DNA of 64,000 nt from Candolleomyces eurysporus (lineage: Eukaryota > Basidiomycota > Agaricomycetes > Agaricales > Psathyrellaceae): contig JANBPK010000819.1 of assembly GCA_027579435.1 (NCBI GenBank), positions 62,001 through 126,000 on the forward strand. The letters are read 5' to 3'. The notes beneath the pieces are model-generated. The model did not search any database and was not told the DNA's origin. It worked only from the letters and a program-made list of their open reading frames with translations. A program made the position numbers and the translations under genes. This document shows, in pieces, positions 28,101 to 37,548 of the stretch; position 1 is the first letter of the stretch; each line of letters opens with the position of its first letter.

Positions 28101-30898
28101 TCAATAACTACTCCATATCTGAGATGTTGGTGCTACCCCACGCGAGCTTGGACCAGAGTACCCTATTGCGGGAGGATGCCAGCCTGCTGCATTTGGGCTT
28201 CCCCAGAAGACTGGATCGTCCGCTGTGTTTGGGGGAAAATCTTGTGCAACAGTCTTTACAAAGTGGTTGAGGCTGAAGTCCATGTCTGGATCCCCATGTT
28301 GCTGGTAAATCATTCCCGGCACTGTACCGTCCGGAACCCTTTGTAGACCTGTGGAGGAGACATCAGGCCAATAATACACTTCAGCGCCGTCGCGGGTGTC
28401 TAATGTGCCTGGTTTTGTCTCCTCGTCGGCCTCTCCTGGACACCCATATTCCGTCAGATCCGATATGGGACAATACTTCCGCAGTAGCGACGATAAGAAT
28501 TTGGAATAAAGGGCGGGAGTGTGTCTGCCGTCAAGAGCAACATCACGGGAGCCCAATACTTTGATGAGATTTATAACGGTGAGGATGATCTCCTTCTGTT
28601 GGAGTTCATTCAGTAGGGGTAGGAATTTGGGTCTTAGTAGCTGTGGTTGTGATAGAATTTAATCAGCAAGAACGACTGGAATAATCGAGTTGAGCCTCAC
28701 GTTGATCAGGAACGCGGCCGCGTAAGAAACGTAGAGGAAATTGGCGTCCATGGCGAACCGTAGAAAGCCCGTTGGAGCGAGCCTCTCCACCATTATTTGA
28801 ATGACAGAGCGAGCGGCATCAAGGGATAGCTGAAAGATGTCAGAATCTTGTGAAAGGCCCTTTCTGAAAGCCGTTTGGAATCCACTGGATAAGACGACGA
28901 GTTTCAGATATGCGGTTATCCTAAACGAGTTGTGGTTAGAGCAGAAAACGAGAAGATCAAAGGACATTACATCTGTGTTGTGTTCCCTCGATAGATACAG
29001 ATGGGTAGAGCTGAGGGAATCGACCCATCATTAGTACGCATGCCGACTGGATCTAACTTAGCCACTTACGACGATAGCTCAACTCATGCGCGTACTCTCC
29101 CACCCAGTGATCCATTTCCTTTGCCAGACGCCCGTGCATTCGAATTGCTGCTTCGACAATCTTGAATCATACAAACGAGTCAGCGTCTTCATACGGTGAA
29201 AGGACCCCATAATACGTACCTCGGTTGATCCGTTCTCTAATTGCTGGGCGACTATTGACTTCCACTGGGCCATCAGGAGGAGAATTTGAACATAAGCGAC
29301 AAGATGCACGTCAAATGCAGTATTCATCTGCGACGAGCGATACCAGTTTGCTGAAGACCGAGCAAGATAGTCGTCGAGTCGAAGCATTGGCATTTTCCCG
29401 AATTGAATCGCATGAGACCCATCGACACAGTAGCAGTTGAGCCAGGTTCGCGTGTAGTTGAGTCGCTCGCGTTCAGTTAAGCCCGATGGGGGAGGTTGAT
29501 TAAGTTTCAGCTCCATGGCCATCCTAAGTAACCCATGAGGTCGTTGTGTCTTGGCTGTACCTTTACTGTCAAATTCCGCGACTTACCGAATCGCAACGCC
29601 CATCAGCAACCAACTTCGATCCTCTACCCACTTCTTCTTCGGCACGGGGTATACGGCCATTATGAGGTAGGCCTGGCACATGTCCACACTCTGCTTTCCT
29701 TCTACGAGACCCTTTCCAGCCGCGTCCCGTGCAAAATCCATCGCCAAGGGGTATATTTCGGGTCTCGACACATAGTAACGTGAAGAAACCGCACAAACTA
29801 GTGAGAGAGTTAGGACACGTCGGCTAGAGGATAAGGCTAAGTCCACTTACGAACCGTGAACAGAAATGGAGACGTTCTAATCAGATGATGAGGCGTATGT
29901 AGCTCATCGTCAAGAATAGAGAAATATGGCTGTAATGATGCGTGTGAGGGATTGATGGACCCACACAATCAGTCAAGGTCAAGACTCACGTTAACGTGCT
30001 TGAAGAATCTGGAGAAAGGTTAGTGTTCGGCTCACGACACACGGAAGCGCTACATACAGTGAGAAGAGTTCCACGATTTCTTCGGGGTAGAGGGCACAGT
30101 GCTTAACGATTTCAGGCACATGTGTCCTGTCAGGAAGGCCTAGATAGGGAAGGCGGGTTGGTGGCTCCGGATCGTCTGTCGAATGTGAGGAAGACTAACC
30201 AAATGAGAGAGCTGCAGCCTCCTCTGGCGATGTCCCTCCCTGCATCCACTTGTAACATTGCGCCATCCTGTCTGATTGATGATTCATTTCAGTCAAACCG
30301 GTGAGAGTGAGTGATGGAGTCGACTCACCATACCCATCAACAGTTGAGATGGGATGGAATTTTGTGATCCATTGACGGATTTTATGGTCGGCCTTCATTT
30401 CATCATATTCGCGGAGGAGCTGCTGAATCCTCCGGTCTTGGTTACGGGCACGTTCTTGCAACTCCTCGTGGGTACTGGAGTCGTAGATTAGAAGGCACAT
30501 TCCATGGCCAGGAAGTACGGACATACTCTGCCGGCTTTCGCTTCTTACGTTCCCGGGGTGTGCAAGGCAGATTCTTCAGCTCACACCTGCGGCACTTTCG
30601 GTGTCCGGGCACTACTTCGCATCGAACCTAAGAGATTCATATTCATAGGTAATCGCCTTAACATAGAAGAGGAAATGCCCTTACCTTAACCGCTTTGCAA
30701 TCTGCACATGCTCCAGGGCTATTGTTTGCGCGAGTTCAGCATATCACACCGAGGGGAAGCAGCGAGGACTCACGTCTTGGATTTGGGCCTGCCGATAAGC
30801 ACGCCGTGTCCAGAGGACTCATCGAGAGCTTCGACCGCGTCCTGGTCGTCGCTGTCACTGGCGAAGTGGAACAACGGTGTTTGAGGCAGTGGTGGCAT
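28101..30898 (-). CDS. Zn2Cys6 fungal transcription factor with middle homology domain
   Basis: A binuclear-zinc-cluster regulator, target unknown. The start at ATG 30896-30898 gives MPPLPQTPLFHFASDSDDQD, an acidic leader. The zinc cluster is assembled from two exons: CADCKAVK, then VRCEVVPGHRKCRRC, then ELKNLPC, i.e. Cx2Cx6Cx8Cx2Cx6C. The intron falls between the second and third Cys. A basic linker RERKKRKPAE and a coiled coil (ERARNQDRRIQQLLREYDEM) follow. The fungal-specific TF domain has MAMELKLNQPPPSGLTERER and YTRTWLNCYCVDGSHAIQFG. The C-terminus ends SQIWSSY at TGA 28101-28103. At least ten introns; about 750 residues. The upstream 1.4 kb has no gene, so the promoter could be long. 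Confidence 0.88.
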
Positions 30899-32274
30899 CG
30901 CTTGACTAGTGAAGGGTCCCAGAGTCCGTTACGAGGCTGAGCGTTATCAGGAAAGCCAATACGGGGATGCTGGTAACGAGGCCGCCCGCGTGGGGTAGTG
31001 GGAAACGCCAAAGAAGAATTCCTGCACTTACTTCGGTCGTTTGCATATATATCTTACAGACGGACATAAGCGTCCTACTTTCATCGCATCCAAGTAGATG
31101 ATCCCCGAAGAGTACGGCTCTTGACCATATCATTTATGCGAATGATCTAAGCCTCACTATGAATAGGTTCATTTGGGGCAGGCGAGCGTTATCGTCCGGT
31201 CTGGATATGTCGAGAGATTCACGGTCCAACATACCTTGGACTCCGCGGAAAGCGCGACCAGATGATCACTAAGCGTTGGTTCTGTTCCCAGCTGCGAACC
31301 AATTGACAGGTATCAGGTCCAAATGTCACGGTTATTCGGGAATCGGGTACATTTGCTGGTACTCTCGTAAGCTTCAGTGATATGCTCGAACGAGTACGGA
31401 ACACCCACGAAATGTCTCTAAGCGTATTAAAACGAGAGGGGCCAAGCATTTGGACTCGACAGCCTTTGTTTGTGGCAGCCAGTCACCGTCAGTGGCTTTA
31501 AGGTTCAGGGTGCATCACATCACTGACGTGCATTGTCCAATTGTGAATTCCGAAGCGATCGGACAGAAGAAATCTGAAGACCTTCTGAGAGATAACCATT
31601 CTGTTGGTGTCCGAGAACGAGTATCGTGCACTAAGACTAGAGTCTGGACGGCACTAAGAAAAAATGAGTGTACTCTACTCTGGATTGGACTGGTGAACGA
31701 GGAGTGAAGCAGAGAGAGGGATCAGACGCAAATCAGACCGCCGCCGTCACCTTTTAATTTGAAATGATTTGTCAGCAGGCGCTCGATCTTAGCCGCCCAC
31801 CATCGGCCAAAAGATCCTTACACGACGGCTTAATCCCGCAGTTTCTTGAGGACGGAGCGTCCAACCGTGCTAGTGTGGAGGCTATTGGGCTCATGAGTAG
31901 AATGGCTAAAGATAATCTATTGAAAGAAATTGACAAATTGTCCTTCTAGACAATTCTTGCATCCCCGATTCTGTCACCACTGTTATGTATTATTGGCCAG
32001 CGACCCTAGCTCATCCTTCACGTTGGATTAGCTGACTGAGATAAAAAAGGTATTTTCAATCAGGGCAACGGCCTCTGTCAGCTGTCCACGCTGAGAACCA
32101 TCTTACACCTAGTGCGCCGCCGTTCGGCCTCGCACCTGTCTGCTAAAGGAAAGGATTGGCTTCAAACCTTCAACGTCATGGCCTGAAGAAAACCCGGAAT
32201 AGCATTTCACTGATTCTTCGGAGTACGTAGAGACACCGGGGTTGCACTTTGAACGTGTGGCACACGAAGCACCC
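30899..32274. other. Gene-free stretch of about 1.4 kb
   Basis: The longest stretch before the duplication without a supported gene. All open frames on both strands are under about 90 codons and have no recognisable domain, signal or coiled coil. I found no terminal repeats. It contains the 5' flank of the Zn2Cys6 gene and the 3' flank of the aldolase gene. It may hold regulatory sequence, a non-coding transcript or decayed sequence. Confidence 0.5.
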
Positions 32275-33599
32275 TCAGTTAGAAGGCTTCATTTCACCCT
32301 TTGCATCCTTTCCCTTGTTTAACGCAAACGTCACCCCCTCCCTAGCTTCAAGGAACTGAAACTCCGGCAGCCCTTGGAACCAGCCCGCCGTCATATTGCC
32401 GTTCGTCTTGGAGGTCTTGAGAGCCTCTTCGTTAGGAATTCGAACAGGCCTTCCACCACGTCCTCCGGCCGCAGCATCCGCCAGTAGCTGAGCCTGGCAC
32501 GCCCTTTCCAAGGCAATATAAAAGAACACCGTAGCTTCTATCGTATTAGTAGCGACGAGAAGACCGTGATTCTGTAAGATGGCAGCCTGCGAGTCGGAAT
32601 TGTAAGTCCCGGTGGAGCCAACGCGAATAGATAAACTTTGATGTTCCAATGAACACGAGCAACGGACCTTTTTCGACCCCAAGGCCTGGGCTATGTGGTT
32701 CCCTTCTTCTTCGTCAAGGACGATGCCGTTAAATTGGCTGTAGACCACAATATCCTGCATGAATAAGGAATGTTAGTTATGAAGGGGTGACAAACAAAAA
32801 TAAATGGGGCTCTCTCACATCGTAGAATGCACATGAGTCCTGGTTCAACATATCGAGCGGTACGCCCAAAGAGGAGAAGGCTTTCCCGTGCATCGAATGG
32901 GTGTGCGCAGCACAAATGACGTCCGGACGAGCAGCATGAATAGCTGAGTGGATCATGTAAGCTGCAGTATTCAGCAAGCGTCTTGGACCCGATTCATCCT
33001 TAGGACTATTATTGAGAACGTAGAGTTTGCGAAAAAGCACAGAGAAGCTCACTTGGATTTTCCCTACATGACTGTCCACCAAAAAAGGAATTCAATCGTC
33101 AATACCCCGTATACACATGATAAGTCGACTGAACTTACTCCACCAGGAGCAAGTCCGACGGCTGGATGAGAGAGAAGTGCAATCCCTTGATGGGAAAATG
33201 AGTCATACGAACGACACTGGACTGTCAGTACTTACGAATGGATTGACCCAGAAACAATCAGGCCGGATGGGGTCCTGAAGTAAAGTCAGCGACATTAGTC
33301 ACTGGCTCTGGCTGGGACGCTGAGCTACGAGACAGTCTCAACATACGCGAACAGTGATATGGCCAGCTACCCCCTCGTTGTAGCCCAAATGACCTAGATC
33401 CCCAAGTCAGTCGGTCTGTGGGAGCAGAGGGAACGAAATGTCCCTTACCAAAGATTCGGAATGATTGGGCGAGTCGAAATTTCAACCACTCGCGCTCCTC
33501 TGCCTTCGAGGTGAAGGTAGGAGGCTTTGGTGCAAAGCTAAGGTTATGTGCGTCGATGCTCTGGGCAGCGGACTGTGCGTTAGAGTTGGTAGCAGACAT
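32275..33599 (-). CDS. Class II aldolase/adducin-domain protein
   Basis: A zinc-dependent aldolase-fold protein; substrate unknown. The start MSATNSNAQSAAQSIDAHNL (ATG 33597-33599) leads to LSFAPKPPTFTSKAEEREWL, typical of fungal members. After introns, GHITVRDPIRPDCFWVNPFG is the glycine-rich phosphate-binding region. The metal ligands are in ICAAHTHSMHGKAFSSLG (HxH). The third His is in AAILQNHGLLVATNTIEATV. EEGNHIAQAL lies between. The protein ends KGEMKPSN at TGA 32275-32277. About 300 residues and seven or so introns, the normal size for the fungal family. Confidence 0.9.
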
Positions 33600-34075
33600 C
33601 TTGACGGACTCGGATTTAGGAAGGAGTTCTATCTCCAGAGAAACAGATTTCAGCCTTATATACCCGAGACTTGGTTAGCATCTTGACTAGCAGATAGTAG
33701 GCTTTATAGCAATAGACCAATTGCAAGCGTCTCCATTCGTAAGTCAGGCAGCGACCCCGCAACTGGAGTAATGCTATCAGCTGAGCGATCTCGTGCGAGC
33801 TGAGGTTGGGACCGGCTATGGTTGACATCCGAGCCCTTCAGCCCGGTCCCGGTCAACAGCGACCGAGTCCTGATGGTTTCGGGCCTTACCACTTTCCGAT
33901 TGTCTTTGTTCATCAAGGCCAAGGCAAGTTCAGAGAGAGTACAAGAAATATGATTGTGTCTATACGTTACAAGGTTATAATTTGAATCATGAGCGCGAGT
34001 CCTCGTAAGATGCAATGCAAAAGAAAATAATGATGTGCATGATGATAAAGAAAGTAGAGATAAAAAATAGAGCGT
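33600..34075. other. Intergenic; contains left edge of duplicated segment
   Basis: 476 bp between the aldolase promoter and the HSP70 stop codon. No gene is supported. From about 33942 onward the sequence matches 41117 onward (the 3' flank of the second HSP70 copy), so the left boundary of the duplication lies here. Confidence 0.6.
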
Positions 34076-36302
34076 TTAGTCAACCTCCTCGACGCTGGGG
34101 CCGTCTTCGCTAGCGCCAGCTCCTCCGGGGAAGCCGCCTGGCGCACCGCCGGGGCCGCCGGGACCGCCAGGGAAGCCACCAGGTGCACCACCAGCTTTGC
34201 TGTAGAGTCGTTGCATGATGGGGTTGGCGATGGCCTCGAGCTCCTTCTGCTTCGACTCGTACTCGTCCTTGGATGCTTCCTGGGAGTTGTCGAGCCACTG
34301 GATAGCCTCGTTGACGGCTGTCTCGAGCTTGCTCTTGTCATCAGCCTCAAACTTGCCAGCGAGCTGGTCGTCATTGAGGGAGTTGCGGAGGTTGTAGGCG
34401 TAGGATTCGAGACCATTCTTGGCACTGATACGGGCAGCAGCCTCCTCGTCCTCGGCTAGAAAAAAAGACATTCGTCAGCATATAGGATTTGACGGCAGAG
34501 TAAAAAGACGTACCCCTGTACTTCTCAGCTTCGGAGACCATGCGATCGATCTCTTCCTTTGACAGACGGCCCTTGTCGTTGGTGATGGTGATGCGGTTCG
34601 ACTTGCCGGTGGTCTTGTCTGAAGCGGAGACGTTCAAAATACCGTTGGCATCAATGTCGAAGGTGACCTCGATTTGAGGAACACCACGAGGGGCAGGAGG
34701 GATGCCAGAAAGCTCGAACTTGCCGAGCAAGTTGTTGTCCTTGGTGCGAGCACGCTCACCCTCGTACACCTGGATAAGGACACCGGGCTGGTTGTCGGCG
34801 TAGGTGGAGAAGATCTCAGACTTCTTGGTGGGCACGGTCGTGTTACGCTTGATGAGAGCGGTCATGACACCACCAGCAGTCTCGATACCGAGGGAGAGAG
34901 GAGAGACATCAAGCAAGAGGAGATCTTGGGTCTTCTCGGAAGTGTCACCGGACAAGATGGCAGCCTGGACGGCGGCACCGTAGGCGACGGCTTCGTCGGG
35001 GTTGATGCTCTTGTTGGGCTCCTTGCCGTTGAAGAAGTCAGACACGAGCTTGACGATGCGGGGAATACGGGTGGAGCCACCGACGAGGACGATTTCGTGA
35101 ACGTTCGCCTTGTCGATCTTGGAGTCGCGGAGGACCTTCTCGACGGGCTCGAGAGTGCTACGGAAGAGATCTTGGCAAAGCTCCTCGAAACGGGCACGGG
35201 TGAGGGAAGTGTAGAAGTCGATACCCTCGAAGAGAGAGTCAATTTCGATGGAGGTTTGGGTAGCGGAAGAGAGGGTTCGCTTGGCACGCTCACAAGCAGT
35301 TCGGAGGCGGCGAACAGCACGAGGGTTGCCAGAGAGATCTAAAGATATGGTCAGTATGAGCATTATGTAAACAGCGAGACGCTTCACGTACCCTTCTTGT
35401 GCTTGCGCTTGAACTCCTGGATGAAGTGGTTGACGAGACGGTTATCGAAATCTTCACCACCCAAGTGGGTGTCACCGGCAGTGGCCTTGACCTCGAAGAT
35501 ACCCTCCTCAATGGTCAAAAGGGAGACATCGAAAGTTCCTCCACCGAGATCAAAGATGAGAACGTTGCGTTCGCCGGTGACCTTCTTGTCAAGACCGTAG
35601 GCGATGGCAGCAGCAGTGGGCTCGTTGATAATACGGAGGACGTTCAAACCAGAGATGGTTCCAGCATCCTTGGTAGCCTGACGCTGCGAATCGTTGAAGT
35701 AGGCAGGTACGGTCACCACGGCGTTGGTGACGGTGGATCCGAGGTAAGACTCGGCGGTCTCCTTCATCTTCAAAAGAATCATGGACGAGATTTCTTCGGG
35801 AGACTACAGAATCCGTCAGTACAATGACGATGATTAAAAAAGAGGACACTTACGAATTCCTTGGTCTCGCCACGATACTCAACCTGGATGTAGGGCTTGC
35901 CATTCTTGCTGAAGACCTTGAAAGGGAAGTGCTTGAGATCGGATTGCACCTCGACGTCGTCAAACTTGCGACCAATGAGACGCTTAGCGTCGAAGACACT
36001 GCAATCAACGTAAGATCGGGTTCACAGCAGCAAATGACAGCGCAACTTACGTGTTGTGTGGGTTCATCGCAGTCTGATTCTTGGCGGCATCGCCGATGAG
36101 ACGCTCGTTCTCGGAGAACGAGACATACGATGGGGTTGTTCGGTTACCCTGATCGTTGGCGATGATTTCCACTCGGTCGTTCTGCCAGACACCGACACAC
36201 CTGCGTGATTGTCAGATAATCGCCAAATAGAGACATGGGACACAATACTTACGAATAGGTTGTGCCGAGATCGATACCGACAGCTTTTGAGGAGGAAGAC
36301 AT
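34076..36302 (-). CDS. SSA1: Cytosolic HSP70 chaperone (SSA type), intact copy
   Basis: An ATP-dependent chaperone of about 645 residues. It starts [20 protein letters not shown] (ATG 36300-36302). The nucleotide-binding domain is complete: phosphate-1 loop as above, [43 protein letters not shown]. The linker is [13 protein letters not shown]. The substrate-binding sheet domain, the helical lid ([10 protein letters not shown] then [14 protein letters not shown]) and a Gly/Pro-rich tail lead to the cytosolic signature EEVD, with stop TAA 34076-34078. Five introns. A TATA box and a heat-shock-element array lie upstream. A decayed paralogue sits 5 kb to the right. Confidence 0.97.
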
Positions 36303-36404
36303 GTTCGAGTAGTGGAGGGATGAAAAAATGCAGAGGGTGGTTGTTGACGAACGGTTGGAGAAGAAAAAAGAGAACTGTGGAGAGGGGAGATTTGTTGCAC
36401 ACCC

Positions 36405-36412
36405 ATTTTATA
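36405..36412 (-). promoter_or_regulatory. TATA box of intact HSP70
   Basis: On the gene's strand the site reads TATAAAAT, 103-110 bp upstream of the start codon. That leaves room for a transcript start near 36375. In the right-hand HSP70 copy this exact spot is split by an insertion. Confidence 0.65.
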
Positions 36413-36425
36413 TTCTCAATCCTTG

Positions 36426-36468
36426 GAACAAGCCAGAATGTCTGCGAATCCTCTGGAACTTTTGTGAA
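36426..36468 (-). promoter_or_regulatory. Five-unit step-type heat shock element array of HSP70
   Basis: GAA occurs at 36426, 36436, 36446, 36456 and 36466, exactly one per 10 bp. On the gene's strand this is nTTCn repeated with 5-bp gaps, the 'step-type' HSE arrangement known for yeast HSF1. It lies 124-166 bp upstream of the start and 14 bp upstream of the TATA box. The right-hand copy keeps the same five units at 46937-46980, with one extra base between the first two. Confidence 0.7.
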
Positions 36469-36872
36469 GCCACGTGATCTTGCGTAATGCTCAAAAGCTG
36501 TTTCCCATCAATCCAGATCAATCCTCCCCGAGCTCAATTACTCGACCATCTTCTAGCACTTTCAGCCATGGATTGCGCTGGAAAGAAAATATAGTGTCCG
36601 ACAAAGGAAGATTTAATATGTATGGTATCGTATTTCAATACAGTCATGACTTTACGTGGACAATCTCGGGGGGAAAAACACGCGAGGCTTTAGAAACAAC
36701 CCAGAAAGGGTGATACAACAGAAACATTAGAGACGCGCAAATAAAGATCGATGGAGTTAAGGGGCAGAAAAAGAGGTCGGCCAAACGAGTGGTTAACGGG
36801 TGTGCACAGGTGCATCGTCAAGACTTCTATGTGCTTGCAAGTCGCGGAGAACGCTCGGATCGACTTCAGACA

Positions 36873-37442
36873 TTAATTTAGCACTGCACCACAGCTTTTC
36901 ATGTCGGGGGAGAGAGGCGTACCTGGGAGTACACTCTTTCGTCGGGTGTGCAAGCCATGCTCTGTACCAGCTACATGTTCATGGTGTCCAACCTGGGGAA
37001 TAGGTGTCTGAGAAGATATATTTGTAATCGTGCACTTTAGCATGGATTAGAGAGATGACTTACGTCTAGACCAGGGTCAGCCATTGGCACTCGCTCAATC
37101 CCCGACTCGTCCAAGTCACCGGGAACGTCATCAAGAGAGGCCGCATTCAATTCCATGGACAAATCCATAATATCAGCATCATCGATGGCGCTAGGCGGCG
37201 GAGGTTCGACACGAGGTGGCTCGACATATCCGTTAGGAAGCGAACCTCCAGCGTTCTTGATTGCAGCCTCACGCAATTTCCGCCAAGCATAGAACTAGGA
37301 AACTGCGTGTTCTTGTTCCCTGTAAAACAGCAATGAGAGAGGAAAACCACAGCAGCTTTCATAACGGACGAACCGTAATTTATTTTGCTTGTACTGCTGC
37401 AATGTCTCATCGAATAAATCCGGGTTAATTTCCATGAACAGC
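36873..37442 (-). pseudogene. Truncated 3' remnant of PP2A-B56 gene
   Basis: This fragment matches the last exons of the complete B56 gene at 47365-47935, including [20 protein letters not shown] and the final-exon [10 protein letters not shown] segment. It lacks everything upstream of the C-terminal part and ends where the duplication ends. It also carries an in-frame TAG at 37295-37297 where the complete gene has a Gln codon (AVSQF), and small indels near 37321-37350. It cannot encode a phosphatase subunit and is inferred to be a duplication by-product. Confidence 0.85.
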
Positions 37443-37548
37443 CTCCCCTCAGAGGATTGAATCATGGAATGAGGAGGAGGATGTTCCTTAGTATTTAGTA
37501 GTACTTCGCCAGATTATAGTAGTATACTTGAATTGTACACCATGGTAA

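Larger units (their letters stand above)
36303..36872. other. HSP70 promoter and spacer to the B56 remnant
   Basis: 570 bp with no coding region. Besides the TATA box and HSE array, it matches the right-hand unit (46213-46280 and 46924-47364). The left copy has about 24 bp (around 36490) absent from the right. It corresponds to the 3' flank of the B56 gene. Confidence 0.6.
33942..37442. repeat. Segmental duplication, left unit: HSP70 plus 3' end of B56
   Basis: This segment is repeated in direct orientation at about 41117-47935. The match starts near the words TGATTGTGTCTA and ACAAGGTTA and continues through HSP70, its promoter and the 3' exons of a B56 gene. It ends abruptly after CCATGAACAGC at about 37442. 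The left unit is about 3.5 kb; the right unit is longer only because of insertions. Boundaries were found by eye and are good to about 10 bp. Confidence 0.85.

Noticed and set aside
34674..35342. 222-codon open frame on the strand opposite HSP70 (and its counterpart at 42021-42590)
   Set aside because: It is the well-known mirror frame of HSP70 genes caused by codon bias. Such frames have been misannotated as NAD-specific glutamate dehydrogenase. No introns, no domain, and it is duplicated only because HSP70 is.
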